The position numbers and the translations under genes were made by a program. A stretch of 64,000 nucleotides of DNA from Geobacillus genomosp. 3 (GTDB lineage Bacteria; Bacillota; Bacilli; Bacillales; Anoxybacillaceae): the NCBI RefSeq assembly GCF_000445995.2, contig NC_022080.4:3382631-3446630 (forward strand), written 5' to 3'. The notes beneath the pieces were generated by a model that was not told where the DNA came from, ran no database searches, and saw only the letters and a program-made list of their open reading frames with translations. Below are positions 49,665 through 59,896 of the stretch, piece after piece (the first letter of the stretch is position 1; each line of letters opens with the position of its first letter).

Positions 49665-51684
49665 TTAGTTTGCCTTTGACATCGTTTTTTCGATATTGAC
49701 CAAACAGTCATAAATCGTGCTGCCACAGCCGTTGTCCGACTCCAAATCAGACGTGAGCACATTAACCGGCCCGCCAAACGCTCCCCATTGTCCTTCGTCA
49801 ATATTGATCGTCCCCGGATGAGCCCCATCAAGCACTTTGACCGTGCCCTCGACCGATCCGCGGCCGTTGTAGACGCGCGCTTGATCGCCGTCAATGAGCC
49901 CTTTTTCGGTGGCGACATCGGCCGCGACTTCAATGCGCACTGCCTGCAGCGCCGGAATGAGCGGATAGTGCTGTGAATGGTTCGACCGGAGTGGGTGAAT
50001 CGTCAACAACCGGTACGGATATTTCGCGGCCAATAATGGATTGGCCTCTTCTGATTCGGCCGGGTACATCATTTGCAGCCGTCCGTCCTTTCCTTTTTGC
50101 CGGGCGGTTGCGGACGTAAATTCATACTTGCCGCTTGGCGTGTGAAAGCGACGGTCATGCCACGGCACCGGGTCAACAGGCAAAAGAACGCGGTGCTCGG
50201 TCTTCAGCCGCTCAAGTGTAATGCCATACCGCTCTAGAGGCCGGAGCGCCATCGCCAAAAACTGATCACGCGTATAGGCAAACGCATCGCCAAAGCCGAG
50301 GCGTTTCGCCAGCTCCGTCCAAATCCAAAGGTCGGGCTTCGCCTCGCCCGGCGGATCGATAAGCTTCGGTCCGTAGTTCAAATACGCATGGTACATCGAC
50401 GAACAATAGGCGTCTTCCTCTTCAAACGAGGCGGCAACCGGAAGGACGTAATCAGCGGCGGCGGCCGTGTCCGTCATGAACTGCTCAAACACGACGACTG
50501 TCTCAACGGAAGCGAATGCCTTTTTCATTCGGTTCGTATTGGGCACTTGGGCAAGCGGATTGCCGCACGTGACGATGATCATCTCAATAGGCGGATCGTC
50601 CGCCCGCAAGATCTCTTCCGCCTGCTTCATCATCGTCCACGTGCGTGACACTGTTTTTCGATCCGGAAGTGTTAAGGCTGCCTTGTCAAAACACTCGCTC
50701 ACTTGCAAGTTGCCAAAGTTCGCCCCTCCACCCGGAATGCCGACGTTGCCGCTCACCGCAACAAGGGCGTCGATCCAGCGGATCGTATTGCCGCCGTTCG
50801 CATAACGCTGCATGCCAAGCCCAAGATATGTCGCCGTCGGCCGGTCGCCGTAAAGCTGGGCGAGCTCTGTTATCATATGGCGGCTGATACCGGTGTACCG
50901 CTCGATTTCCTTGAGCGAAATCGTCTGCAATAGTTGTTCGACGTCATGAAACCCGACCGTATGCCGTTCAATAAACACACGATCCTCTAGTCCGAGCCGA
51001 AGCAGCTCTTTCATAATGCCCATCGCCAAAAAGGCGTCCATTCCGGGCTTCACACATACGTACCGGTCAGCGATGCGCGCCGTCGGGCCGAACAGCGGAT
51101 CGATGACAGTAATCGTCGCGCCGCGCTTTTTCGCCGCAAGCAATCGTTCCAATAAATGCATGTTCGTTCGGGCGACATTTCGCCCCCAAATGACGATATG
51201 ACGGCTGTTGTCGATATCTTCCGGCGCATGGCTGTACGCGTTGCCAAAATCCCACGTCTGCGCCTCAATGCCAGCACCCCAGCAAAGGCTGCCGACAAGC
51301 TCCGTCACCCCGCCGTAACAATTGAAAAAAACGCTGATCCAGCTGTTTCAGTAGTCCGTTATTGGCGTAATCATGACTATGGAGCACAGCTGTCGGACCG
51401 AGCCGTTTTTTTAATTCCTGCATTTTTTTAGCGATGTCATCAAGCGCCTCTTGCCACGAAACACGGACAAATTTCCCATTCACTTTTTTCAATGGATAAA
51501 GGAGCCGCTCCTTGGCGTTTGCCCGCTCTTTCAGCATCCGCCCGCGTCCGCAAATCGTCCCCTTTGTAATGGGATGCTGTTCATCGCCATCAATGCGCAC
51601 CACTTTTTCACCGTTTACGGTTACCTTAAGCCCACAAACGTCCCAACAGTTGAGCGGACACGACGTCACATACGTTGTTTCCAT
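49665..51684 (-). pseudogene. Molybdopterin oxidoreductase (YyaE-like), split by a +1 frameshift
   Basis: The N-terminal part (51265-51684) has the [4Fe-4S] ligands CPLNCWDVC and GTICGRG and reads in frame to RFFQLL; the rest (49665-51308) continues in another frame as GVTELVGSLCWGAG and holds the remaining Mo-bis-MGD domains and the C-terminal dinucleotide-binding domain. Removing one T from the T7 run at 51325-51331 joins them as RFFNCYGGVTELVGS, the expected family sequence, giving about 670 residues. The homologue in B. subtilis (YyaE) sits at the same place, next to ychF. Substrate unknown. The frameshift may be real, programmed, or a sequencing error. Confidence 0.9.
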
Positions 51685-51716
51685 CGTTTCCCTCCTCCCC
51701 CCTCATTAACAAAAGA

Positions 51717-51737
51717 GCATGGGACAGCCGCCCATGC
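51717..51737 (-). terminator. Terminator of the DUF951 gene
   Basis: GCATGGG (51717-51723) pairs with CCCATGC (51731-51737). T-rich stretches occur on both sides, strongest on the plus strand; it lies 20 bases past the DUF951 stop and just ahead of the oxidoreductase start. Confidence 0.65.
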
Positions 51738-51756
51738 TTTTTTGGCTCACTTTCCT

Positions 51757-51954
51757 TTATTCCTCATGCTTGACTACCACTTTTTTCATTTTGCGGACAA
51801 ACTCCTTGCGCGGCAAAAGAACGCTATGGGCGCATCCTTCGCATTTAATGCGGATATCAGCGCCGAGGCGAATCACTTTCCAACGGTTCGCCCCGCACGG
51901 ATGCGGTTTTTTCATTTCGACGATATCATACAGGCCAAATTCTTTCTCTTCCAT
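51757..51954 (-). CDS. DUF951 small protein (YyzM-like)
   Basis: 65 residues with HPCG and CEGC cysteines that could bind zinc, and the family pattern GLYDIVEMKKPHPCG ... LGADIRIKCEGC. Found across Firmicutes near the origin; function unknown. It follows the MscS-type channel gene by 20 bases and is probably cotranscribed with it. Confidence 0.88.
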   Translation of the reverse strand: MEEKEFGLYDIVEMKKPHPCGANRWKVIRLGADIRIKCEGCAHSVLLPRKEFVRKMKKVVVKHEE

Positions 51955-51974
51955 CCGCTACCCCCCCATGATTG

Positions 51975-52886
51975 TCACGATTGTTGCCTTTGCCATTTGG
52001 CATCGAGCGGTTCCTCTCCGCCGCGCCGATGCAATACCATCCTTGGGTACGCAATTTCGATTCCGCGTTCGTCTAACAACATTTTCACTTCTTTACGGAT
52101 GGCTCTTGCCACACCGACATGACTCATCGGCTTCGTTTCACATGTAATGCGAAGAACAACTTCTGAGTTCACTAAGTTTTGTACGCCAAGCAGCTGAGGC
52201 GGTGCGACCATGTCCTCATATTTTTCCGGCAGCTTCGGCAGCAGTTCGCGAATCGCCTTTTCCGCCTCTTCAATATCTTCTTCATAGGAGATGCTGATAT
52301 CCACTACCGCCAAACTGTTGTGGAGCGAGTAATTCGTCACTTGCGTAATGCTGCCGTTGGGCAAAATGTGCACTTCTCCCGTCCAACTTTTAATTTTCGT
52401 CACCCGCAGCCCGATCTCTTCCACATACCCTTCAAAATTGCCGATGCGCACGTAATCACCGACCGCAAACTGGTCTTCAAAAATGATGAAAAACCCGGTG
52501 ATGATGTCTTTCACTAAGCTTTGCGCCCCGAAACCGACGGCCAAGCCGACGACCCCGGCTCCGGCCAACAGCGCTTTGACGGGAACACCAAACGTATCTA
52601 AAATCATCAACAACGCAATAAAATATAGTACATACGTAATCACATTGTCTAACAGCCGCGCTAACGTCATCTCCCGGCGTTCCGAAATGCGGAGCGGCGC
52701 TTTCTGGCGCACTTTGAACACGTTATGGACGGCCATTTTCAACACTTTCACCGCTATGGCGCATATGAGTAGGATAAGAACAATCTTAAGCACCCCTGTT
52801 CCAATCCGAAGCCACAGCTCCTCATTCATCAAAAACTCAAACAGCCGGCTAACCGTTTTTTCCATCGTATTCAATGTTGGCGACAC
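51975..52886 (-). CDS. Small-conductance mechanosensitive channel (MscS family)
   Basis: 303 residues. Three membrane helices; the pore helix has the Gly/Ala pattern AGAGVVGLAVGFGAQSLVKD (about 107-126), followed by the beta domain. It opens under membrane tension to release solutes. Similar to YkuT of B. subtilis. The start is GTG at 52886, just after AAAAGGTTGAG; an ATG seven codons later is the alternative. Confidence 0.9.
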   Translation of the reverse strand: MSPTLNTMEKTVSRLFEFLMNEELWLRIGTGVLKIVLILLICAIAVKVLKMAVHNVFKVRQKAPLRISERREMTLARLLDNVITYVLYFIALLMILDTFGVPVKALLAGAGVVGLAVGFGAQSLVKDIITGFFIIFEDQFAVGDYVRIGNFEGYVEEIGLRVTKIKSWTGEVHILPNGSITQVTNYSLHNSLAVVDISISYEEDIEEAEKAIRELLPKLPEKYEDMVAPPQLLGVQNLVNSEVVLRITCETKPMSHVGVARAIRKEVKMLLDERGIEIAYPRMVLHRRGGEEPLDAKWQRQQS

Positions 52887-53046
52887 CTCAACCTTTTCTA
52901 TTTTGCGCTTTTTATTTTAACAAGACAGACCATTGATTGGTAGTCATGCAGCGAAAGAAAAAGAAAAACAGACGCCAAGATGTATATCATTCTTCCATTT
53001 TCCGTATACTGTTAATACTTTTGAATCGAAAGTAGGAGTGAAGCGA

Positions 53047-53670
53047 ATGAGCATACCGTCAATATTTTTCTCTTCCAGGGAGGAAAAAGATCGCGTTTTT
53101 TATGATGAACAAGGGGCGACGACCTCAATCGCCTGGCGGATCGCTTCGCTGCTTCCCGATCCGCTCGCCCAGCCGGTTGTCATCGTTTGCATCGGCACGG
53201 ACCGCTCGACCGGCGATTCGCTTGGACCGCTTGTCGGCACGATGCTGAAAGAGAAGCTGTTGACCCGTTTTCACGTATACGGAACGCTCGAGGAACCGAT
53301 CCACGCTGTCAACCTAGAAGAAAAAGTGAGGGCCATTCAGCTCATTCATCGTGACCCATTTATGATCGCGGTCGACGCCTGTCTTGGGCGGCTGAAAAGC
53401 GTCGGCGCCATCACCGTAGCAAAAGGGCCGGTCCGCCCTGGGGCCGGGGTGAATAAGCAGCTTCCTCCCGTCGGCGACGCCCATATTACCGGAGTAGTGA
53501 ATGTCAGCGGGTTTATGGAGTTTTTCGTCCTGCAAAATACGCGTCTTCATCTCGTCATGAATATGGCCAAAACGATTGCCAGCGGCATTTATGAGGCGGA
53601 ACGGCATCTCGTCCGCAAAGAGCGGATCGCCGTCCAACCGCTTCCGAAAGACCGCCATTCATTATGGTAG
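53047..53670 (+). CDS. yyaC: Spore protease YyaC homologue
   Basis: 207 residues of the spore-specific YyaC family, related to hydrogenase-maturation-type and GPR-like proteases (IVCIGTDRSTGDSLGPLVG and AVDACLGRL). Expected to act during sporulation or germination. The ATG at 53047 follows GTAGGAGTGAAGCG; the frame before it has no support. The only plus-strand gene in this part of the origin region, as in B. subtilis. Confidence 0.9.
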   Translation: MSIPSIFFSSREEKDRVFYDEQGATTSIAWRIASLLPDPLAQPVVIVCIGTDRSTGDSLGPLVGTMLKEKLLTRFHVYGTLEEPIHAVNLEEKVRAIQLIHRDPFMIAVDACLGRLKSVGAITVAKGPVRPGAGVNKQLPPVGDAHITGVVNVSGFMEFFVLQNTRLHLVMNMAKTIASGIYEAERHLVRKERIAVQPLPKDRHSLW

Positions 53671-53677
53671 GCGGAAC

Positions 53678-53720
53678 ATCCCCATCTTGACAAGGTATTC
53701 AAGAAGGGGATTTCTTTTCT
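53678..53720 (+). terminator. Terminator of yyaC
   Basis: ATCCCCATCTTGA (53678-53690) pairs with TCAAGAAGGGGAT (53699-53711) with one mismatch, followed by TTCTTTTCT. Confidence 0.75.
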
Positions 53721-53752
53721 CCTTGCCTTGAAGATACAGGCAGCGAGCGCCG

Positions 53753-54454
53753 TCAAGCGAACGAAAGAGCGAAAACAGCAGCCGCCGCCACGAGAATGCT
53801 CGGCAGCAAATTGGCCACGCGAATGTTCGTCAAACCGAGCATATTCAGCCCGATCGCCATAATTAAAATTCCCCCGGTCGCTGTCGATTCAGCGATAAAT
53901 GAATCCAATACTTCCCTTGGCACAAACCGCTCGATTTGCGTCGCCAATAACGCGATGCCACCTTCGTAAATGACGACGGGCAAGGCAGCGAACATGACCC
54001 CAATGCCAAGCGTCGTCGTTAAAATGACGCTAGCGAAGCCGTCCAAAATAGATTTCGTATAGAGAATGCTATGGTCGCCGCGCAGTCCGCTGTCAAGCGC
54101 CCCAACAATCGCCATTGCACCGATGACAAAGAGCAGCGTCGCGCTGACAAACCCTTTGGCGATGCTTCCTTTCCCGTTTCCACCGACTTTCTTCTCCAGC
54201 CATTGGCCGAGCCGGTTCAGCTTTTCTTCCCAGTCCCAAAACTCCCCGAGAATGCCGCCGAAAACGAGGCTGAAGATAACAACGAGAAACTGTTCACTTT
54301 TCATCCCCATCTGAACGCCAAGAAGCGCTACCGCAAGCCCGATGCCCCCCATTACCGTCTCTTTTACCCGCTCGGGAATACGGTGAAACCATTTTCCGAT
54401 CAAGGCCCCCACCACAATGCTAATTCCGTTCACAATCGTCCCTAGCAATACCAT
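53753..54454 (-). CDS. DUF554 membrane protein (YqgA-like)
   Basis: 233 residues with about seven hydrophobic helices, matching DUF554 (LGTIVNGISIVVGALIG start, GILIMAIGLNMLGL near the end). Probably a transporter-like protein of unknown substrate. The ATG at 54454, nine bases after GAGAGGG, is preferred over TTG at 54463. It lies downstream of parB behind a terminator. Confidence 0.85.
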   Translation of the reverse strand: MVLLGTIVNGISIVVGALIGKWFHRIPERVKETVMGGIGLAVALLGVQMGMKSEQFLVVIFSLVFGGILGEFWDWEEKLNRLGQWLEKKVGGNGKGSIAKGFVSATLLFVIGAMAIVGALDSGLRGDHSILYTKSILDGFASVILTTTLGIGVMFAALPVVIYEGGIALLATQIERFVPREVLDSFIAESTATGGILIMAIGLNMLGLTNIRVANLLPSILVAAAAVFALSFA

Positions 54455-54480
54455 GATGTTCAACCCTCTCTAGCTCCAGC

Positions 54481-54510
54481 AAAAATAAACCGGCCCCTAT
54501 TGCCAGGCCG
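54481..54510 (-). terminator. Terminator of parAB
   Basis: CGGCC/GGCCG arms (54506-54510 and 54491-54495) are followed on the minus strand by GTTTATTTTT. Confidence 0.75.
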
Positions 54511-54513
54511 CTC

Positions 54514-55374
54514 CTACTCGTCGAACTGCACATCGAGCAGTTCCAATATTCTTTCTAAATCTTCCGGGGAAAAAAACTCGATTTCGATTTTCCCCTTTTT
54601 TTTCGTCTGTTTAATGGTGACGTTCGTGCCGAATTTTTCGCGCAACAGCGATTCGCTTTCCCGGAGAAACACGCTTTTTTCCGGTGGTTTCCGTTTCGAT
54701 GTTTCACGTGAAACATTTCCGTTCATTTGCTGGATGAGTTTCTCAAGCTGCCGGACGTTCAGCCCATCGCGAACCGTCCGCTCGACGACGAACTTCATTT
54801 TGCTTTTTTGCTTCAGCCCTAAGAGCGCCCGACCGTGCCCCATCGACAGCGTACCGTCCACAAGTAGTTTTTGTACTTCCGGGGGGAGGGACAATAAGCG
54901 CAAATGATTGGCAATGTGCGGGCGGCTCTTGCCGACGCGGCTGGCGATTTCTTCTTGGGTCAAATGCAGCCTGTCGATCAACATTTTATACGCCATTGCT
55001 TCCTCGATCGGATTCAAATCCTCACGTTGCAAGTTTTCCAAAAGGGCAAATTCCATCATTTGTTCGTCCGTTAGCTCGCGCACAACGACAGGGACCGATG
55101 GCAAATCCGCCTCTTTCGCCGCCCGGTAGCGCCGCTCGCCAACGACGATTTCAAATCCCTTCGGCGAGCGGCGGACGATGAGCGGCTGCAAAATGCCGTG
55201 CTGCAAAATCGATTGTTTCAGTTCCTCAATCGCTTCGGGTTGGAACGTTTTCCGCGGCTGGTACGGGTTCGGATGGAGGGTGTGGATGCTGACCTCTTGC
55301 ACGATTTCCTCTTTTCCATCGAGTTCGAGGTTGTGAAACAGCGCATTGATGCCTTTGCCAAGACCTTTAGCCAC
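54514..55374 (-). CDS. parB: Chromosome partitioning protein ParB (Spo0J)
   Basis: 286 residues. Start GTG at 55374 with AAAGGAGGTG; it overlaps parA by eight bases. Box I/II of the CTP-binding domain ([19 protein letters not shown]), the HTH that reads parS ([17 protein letters not shown], about 140-157) and the C-terminal dimer domain are present. It loads on parS and recruits SMC; also linked to sporulation control through Soj. A parS site lies inside its own gene. Confidence 0.97.
   Translation of the reverse strand: MAKGLGKGINALFHNLELDGKEEIVQEVSIHTLHPNPYQPRKTFQPEAIEELKQSILQHGILQPLIVRRSPKGFEIVVGERRYRAAKEADLPSVPVVVRELTDEQMMEFALLENLQREDLNPIEEAMAYKMLIDRLHLTQEEIASRVGKSRPHIANHLRLLSLPPEVQKLLVDGTLSMGHGRALLGLKQKSKMKFVVERTVRDGLNVRQLEKLIQQMNGNVSRETSKRKPPEKSVFLRESESLLREKFGTNVTIKQTKKKGKIEIEFFSPEDLERILELLDVQFDE
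54700..54715. promoter_or_regulatory. parS site in parB
   Basis: TGTTTCACGTGAAACA, identical to the site in walK and in the same reading frame (Val-Ser-Arg-Glu-Thr). Confidence 0.93.
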
Positions 55375-56128
55375 GTTCAAGCACCTCCTTTGCCAGTTCC
55401 AAATACACTTCCGCCCCCCGCGATTTGACATCGTATAAAATCACCGGCTTGCCGTGGCTTGGCGCCTCACTCAGCCGCACGTTTCTCGGGATGATCGTTT
55501 CGTACACCATTTCCCGAAAATACTTTTTCACCTCTTGGATGACTTGCAATCCTAAGTTTGTCCGTGCATCGAGCATGGTCAATAAGACACCCTCAAGGCG
55601 CAAATCATAGTTTAAGTGCCGCTGCACGAGCCGGATTGTGTTGAGCAGCTGGCTGAGTCCTTCAAGCGCATAATATTCGCACTGAACAGGAATAAGCACG
55701 GAATCCGCGGCTGTCAGGGCATTTAACGTCAACAGCCCCAATGAAGGAGGACAGTCGATAATGATAAAATCATACATGGCTTTGAGCGGCTCAAGCGCAT
55801 TTTTGAGCCGGATTTCGCGGGAGATGACCGAAACGAGCTCAATTTCCGCACCCGCAAGCTGGATCGTCGCCGGAACTACGTATAAATTTTCGATGTTCGT
55901 CGGCCGAATAACCTCTTTTGCCTTCATATCGCCAATAATAACGTTGTAAATGCATTCATCAACATCGCCTTTTTCAATGCCAATGCCGCTTGTCGCATTC
56001 CCTTGCGGATCGACATCAACAAGCAGCACCTTTTTTCCGAGATGCGCCAAACAGGCAGACAAGTTGACGGCCGTTGTCGTTTTCCCGACCCCGCCTTTCT
56101 GGTTTGCAATAGCAATGACTTTGCCCAC
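55367..56128 (-). CDS. parA: Chromosome partitioning ATPase ParA (Soj)
   Basis: 253 residues. Deviant Walker A motif [10 protein letters not shown] (about 10-19) and Walker [11 protein letters not shown]. It binds DNA as an ATP dimer, and in Bacillus also controls DnaA activity at the origin. Its stop overlaps the parB GTG. It lies about 8 kb from the origin. Confidence 0.97.
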   Translation of the reverse strand: MGKVIAIANQKGGVGKTTTAVNLSACLAHLGKKVLLVDVDPQGNATSGIGIEKGDVDECIYNVIIGDMKAKEVIRPTNIENLYVVPATIQLAGAEIELVSVISREIRLKNALEPLKAMYDFIIIDCPPSLGLLTLNALTAADSVLIPVQCEYYALEGLSQLLNTIRLVQRHLNYDLRLEGVLLTMLDARTNLGLQVIQEVKKYFREMVYETIIPRNVRLSEAPSHGKPVILYDVKSRGAEVYLELAKEVLERG

Positions 56129-56208
56129 GATGCCACCTACCTCTACCTCTTACTCATAAATTCTATTTTATCATGAAAATAAGAAAAATGACGTTGTTTT
56201 CTGAAAGA

Positions 56209-56237
56209 AAAAACCCCATCAGCCGCGCTTGATGAGG
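56209..56237 (-). terminator. Terminator of noc
   Basis: CCTCATCA/TGATGGGG arms (56230-56237 and 56214-56221) followed by T6 on the minus strand. Confidence 0.85.
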
Positions 56238-56252
56238 CAAAAGGTGACTTCG

Positions 56253-57098
56253 TTATTTTTTGGCGATGCGGATCGTAATTTGATAATAATCGTCAAACTC
56301 TTCCTCTTCGGAATGAACCGATACCCCGCTGTTTTCCACCATGGAAAGCGACTGGCGAATCGTGTTGACGGCGATGCGCATATCACGGCTGAACGCCTTT
56401 CGCTTCGGCTTCGGCTTTCGTTCACCTGCTTCAAGCATCTTTAACACTCGGTCTTCCGTCTGTTTGACATTTAATTGTTTCTCAATAATTTCTTGCAGCA
56501 ACTTCAGTTGTTTCTCTTTATCTTTCAACACGATTAACGCGCGGGCATGGCGTTCGGTGATCGTCCGCTGCAGGAGCGCCTCCTGCACTTCTTGCGGAAG
56601 CTTGAGCAGGCGCAGCTTATTGGCGATTGTCGACTGCCCTTTGCCGAGGCGTTGGGCGAGCGCTTCCTGCGTTAAATCGTGGAGCTCAATCAGCCTGGCA
56701 TACGCCATCGCCTCTTCAATTGGCGTCAGTTCCTCACGCTGCAAATTTTCAATGAGGGCAACGGAGGCGGTTTCCTTATCGTTTAAGTTTTTAATAATCG
56801 CGGGGATTTCCGTCCAGCCAAGCTTTTGCACCGCTCTCCATCTCCGCTCGCCGGCGATGATTTCAAATTGTCCGTTTCCACATTCGCGGACAACGATCGG
56901 TTGGATAATGCCGTGCGTGCGAATCGTCAATGCCAGCTCGGCAATTTTCTCTTCATCAAACACCGTGCGCGGCTGAAAACGGTTCGGAATGATGCCGGCA
57001 ACTGGAATATGGCGAACTTCTTCCCTCTCTTGCTTTTCCCCCGCTTCTTCCTGCTCTTTTTCTCCAAAGCTGAACAAGCGCGAAAACGGATGCTTCAT
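56253..57098 (-). CDS. noc: Nucleoid occlusion protein Noc
   Basis: 281 residues, ParB paralogue. The short N-terminal amphipathic stretch [12 protein letters not shown] is the membrane-targeting helix of Noc; the CTP/ParB-like core ([12 protein letters not shown]), HTH ([16 protein letters not shown]) and C-terminal dimer part follow. It keeps FtsZ rings off the nucleoid. The ATG at 57098 is chosen since the N-terminal helix is conserved in the family; an upstream frame is longer but unsupported. Confidence 0.93.
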   Translation of the reverse strand: MKHPFSRLFSFGEKEQEEAGEKQEREEVRHIPVAGIIPNRFQPRTVFDEEKIAELALTIRTHGIIQPIVVRECGNGQFEIIAGERRWRAVQKLGWTEIPAIIKNLNDKETASVALIENLQREELTPIEEAMAYARLIELHDLTQEALAQRLGKGQSTIANKLRLLKLPQEVQEALLQRTITERHARALIVLKDKEKQLKLLQEIIEKQLNVKQTEDRVLKMLEAGERKPKPKRKAFSRDMRIAVNTIRQSLSMVENSGVSVHSEEEEFDDYYQITIRIAKK

Positions 57099-57251
57099 CC
57101 CCCTACACCACCTTTGGACATACTTGGCCAGCATTCTCTGTTTTGCCCGGCAGAAGCCGCTGCCTGTGGCCGTCTTTGTTTCCCTCGGCACGAGGCGCAA
57201 GACGGGAGTCGACACAGCCTTCTTTGCCTTTCCCGCCGCGTCCTCAAAAGG

Positions 57252-57968
57252 TTACTGAATCGGCTGTTTGCTTGGCGTTCCCGGTTTGCGCGGATATTGA
57301 GCCGGCGTCTTTTTCGCTTTGCGGACGAAAATAATCGTCCGTTCCCCTTCCTCAAACGGCAGCGTGAACGTTTCCGCTGCTTTCACTTCCCCGCCGAGCA
57401 CAGCGATCGCCTTTTTCCCCTCTTTCAACTCTTCGGACGCCGAAGCGGCTTTCATCGCGATGAATGTACCGCCGATTTTCACAAGCGGAAGGCAAAGTTC
57501 GGCAAGCACCGGCATGCGCGCCACCGCCCTCGCTGTAACGATGTCGAACGATTCACGCATCTCTTTTTGGCGGGCAAACGTCTCCGCACGGTCGTGATAA
57601 AGGGCAATATCGTGAAGCCCTAGTTCTGCGGCAAGATGCTGCAAAAAGCGGATGCGCTTTTGCAGCGAGTCGACGATTGAAACGCGCAAGTGCGGAAAGC
57701 AAATTTTAAGCGGGATGCTCGGGAATCCTGCCCCGGCGCCGACGTCACAAAGCGAGAACGGCTTGGAAAAATCGTAATAAAAGGCCGGGGAAACCGAATC
57801 AAAAAAATGTTTTACATACACGCCGGGCTTGTCCGTAATGGCGGTCAAATTCATCTTCTCGTTCCATTCGACGAGCAGTTCATAGTAGCGCTCGAACTGC
57901 GCAAACGCCTGGGAAGAGAGGGAAATTCCCCTCTCTTCGAGCATGGCTTGAAATTGTGTCGCCTCCAT
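57252..57968 (-). CDS. rsmG: 16S rRNA (guanine-527-N7)-methyltransferase
   Basis: 238 residues, class I SAM methyltransferase (GidB). SAM motif [15 protein letters not shown] (about 73-87) and catalytic-region [10 protein letters not shown] are present. It modifies G527 of 16S rRNA; loss gives low-level streptomycin resistance in other bacteria. ATG at 57968 follows GAAAGGATTGG. It lies 22 bases after mnmG. Confidence 0.95.
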   Translation of the reverse strand: MEATQFQAMLEERGISLSSQAFAQFERYYELLVEWNEKMNLTAITDKPGVYVKHFFDSVSPAFYYDFSKPFSLCDVGAGAGFPSIPLKICFPHLRVSIVDSLQKRIRFLQHLAAELGLHDIALYHDRAETFARQKEMRESFDIVTARAVARMPVLAELCLPLVKIGGTFIAMKAASASEELKEGKKAIAVLGGEVKAAETFTLPFEEGERTIIFVRKAKKTPAQYPRKPGTPSKQPIQ

Positions 57969-57990
57969 AAGCCAATCCTTTCCCTCATGT

Positions 57991-59880
57991 TTATTCATTC
58001 GACACGCGCGCGATTCTTCCTTGTTCCAAATACACTAATAATATCGAAATATCGGCCGGATTGACGCCGGAAATGCGCGAGGCTTGGGCGATCGAGAGCG
58101 GGCGCACTCGCTTCAGCTTTTGCCGCGCCTCGGTTGCCAGTCCTTGGATGGCGTCGTAATCGATATCTTCCGGGATTTTTTTGTTTTCCATTTTTTTAAG
58201 CCGCTCAACTTCTTGCAGCGATTTTTGGATGTAGCCTTCGTACTTGACTTGAATTTCCACTTGCTCAGCGACTTCCGGGGCGACGTCCTCATCCGCCGGC
58301 GCCAGTTTTCGGATATGTTCATACGTCATTTCCGGACGCCGGAGCAAATCGGCGGCGCGGATGCCGTCTTTCAGCTCGCTTCCGCCCGCTTCGCGGATGA
58401 CTGCCTGCACTTCCGGCGTCGGTTTGATGATCACGGTTTGCAGCCGTTTTTTCTCCCGTTCGATCGCTTCTTTTTTCGCCAAAAACGTTTCATACCGTTC
58501 TTTCGAAATCAAACCAATCCGATAGCCGAGCTCGGTCAGGCGCAAATCAGCGTTGTCGTGACGGAGCAACAACCGGTATTCAGCGCGCGATGTGAGCAGG
58601 CGGTACGGCTCGTTCGTCCCTTTCGTCACCAGGTCGTCGATCAAAACACCGATATAGGCGTCCGAACGGCTCAAAATGATCTCCTCGCGCCCAAGCGCGC
58701 GGTGGGCGGCGTTAATGCCGGCCATAATGCCTTGGCCCGCCGCTTCTTCGTAGCCGGATGTGCCGTTGATTTGCCCGGCGGTATACAAGTTTTTCACAAG
58801 CTTTGTTTCCAACGTCGGCCATAGCTGGGTCGGTACGATCGCATCGTACTCGATCGCATAGCCGGCCCGCATAAGCTGCGCTTTCTCGAGCCCCGGAATC
58901 GTTTCAAGCAGCTTGCGTTGAATATGTTCCGGCAAGCTCGTCGACAACCCTTGCACGTATACTTCTTCCGTTTCCCGTCCTTCCGGCTCCAGAAAAATTT
59001 GGTGACGCGGCTTATCATGGAACCGGACAACCTTGTCTTCAATCGACGGGCAATAGCGCGGTCCGGTTCCTTTAATCATGCCGGAGTACATCGGCGATAG
59101 GTGCAAGTTCTCGTCAATGATGCGGTGCGTGTCCTCTGTCGTATATGTCAGCCAACATGGCAGCTGGTCGGTGATATATTTGGTCGTCTCGTACGAAAAC
59201 GCCCGCGGTTCCTCGTCGCCCGGCTGAATTTCCGTTTTGCTGTAATCGATCGTCCGGCTGTTGACACGCGGCGGCGTGCCCGTTTTGAAGCGGACGAGCT
59301 CAAACCCAAGTTCCTCTAAATGCTCGGACAGCCTGATCGACGGCTGCTGGTTGTTCGGGCCGCTTGAATATTTAATATCGCCGATAATAATTTCCCCGCG
59401 CAAAAACGTCCCGGTCGTAATGACGACGGCTTTGGCGTAATAATGCGCCCCTGTTTGTGTGATGACACCTTTGCAGACGCCGTCTTCAACGATGAGCCGC
59501 TCAACTTTTCCTTGCAGCAGCGTCAAGTTTTGTTCGTTTTCGAGCGTCTTTTTCATTTCCCGCTGGTACAGCACTTTGTCAGCCTGCGCCCGCAGTGCGC
59601 GGACGGCCGGACCTTTGCCGGTGTTGAGCATCCGAATTTGAATGTACGTTTTATCAATGTTTTTCCCCATTTCCCCGCCAAGAGCGTCAATTTCGCGCAC
59701 GACAATCCCTTTCGCCGGGCCGCCGATCGACGGGTTGCAGGGCATGAACGCGATCATATCGAGATTGAGCGTAATGACGAGTGTTTTCGCCCCGATGCGC
59801 GCGGCCGCCAACGCTGCCTCACAGCCGGCATGACCGGCGCCGATGACGATGACGTCGTACGATCCTCCATGATACTCCAT
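57991..59880 (-). CDS. mnmG: tRNA uridine-5-carboxymethylaminomethyl modification enzyme MnmG
   Basis: 629 residues, full length. FAD-binding [17 protein letters not shown] (13-29), conserved Cys-containing CPSIEDK segment and the C-terminal helical domain are present. With MnmE it builds cmnm5U34 in tRNA wobble positions. CAAGGAGGAAACGA precedes the ATG. It follows mnmE by 16 bases. Confidence 0.97.
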   Translation of the reverse strand: MEYHGGSYDVIVIGAGHAGCEAALAAARIGAKTLVITLNLDMIAFMPCNPSIGGPAKGIVVREIDALGGEMGKNIDKTYIQIRMLNTGKGPAVRALRAQADKVLYQREMKKTLENEQNLTLLQGKVERLIVEDGVCKGVITQTGAHYYAKAVVITTGTFLRGEIIIGDIKYSSGPNNQQPSIRLSEHLEELGFELVRFKTGTPPRVNSRTIDYSKTEIQPGDEEPRAFSYETTKYITDQLPCWLTYTTEDTHRIIDENLHLSPMYSGMIKGTGPRYCPSIEDKVVRFHDKPRHQIFLEPEGRETEEVYVQGLSTSLPEHIQRKLLETIPGLEKAQLMRAGYAIEYDAIVPTQLWPTLETKLVKNLYTAGQINGTSGYEEAAGQGIMAGINAAHRALGREEIILSRSDAYIGVLIDDLVTKGTNEPYRLLTSRAEYRLLLRHDNADLRLTELGYRIGLISKERYETFLAKKEAIEREKKRLQTVIIKPTPEVQAVIREAGGSELKDGIRAADLLRRPEMTYEHIRKLAPADEDVAPEVAEQVEIQVKYEGYIQKSLQEVERLKKMENKKIPEDIDYDAIQGLATEARQKLKRVRPLSIAQASRISGVNPADISILLVYLEQGRIARVSNE

Positions 59881-59896
59881 TTCGTTTCCTCCTTGC

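Noticed and set aside
54500..57100. Noc-binding sites (ATTTCCCGGGAAAT-like) near noc
   Set aside because: No sequence close to the consensus was found in the window by eye.
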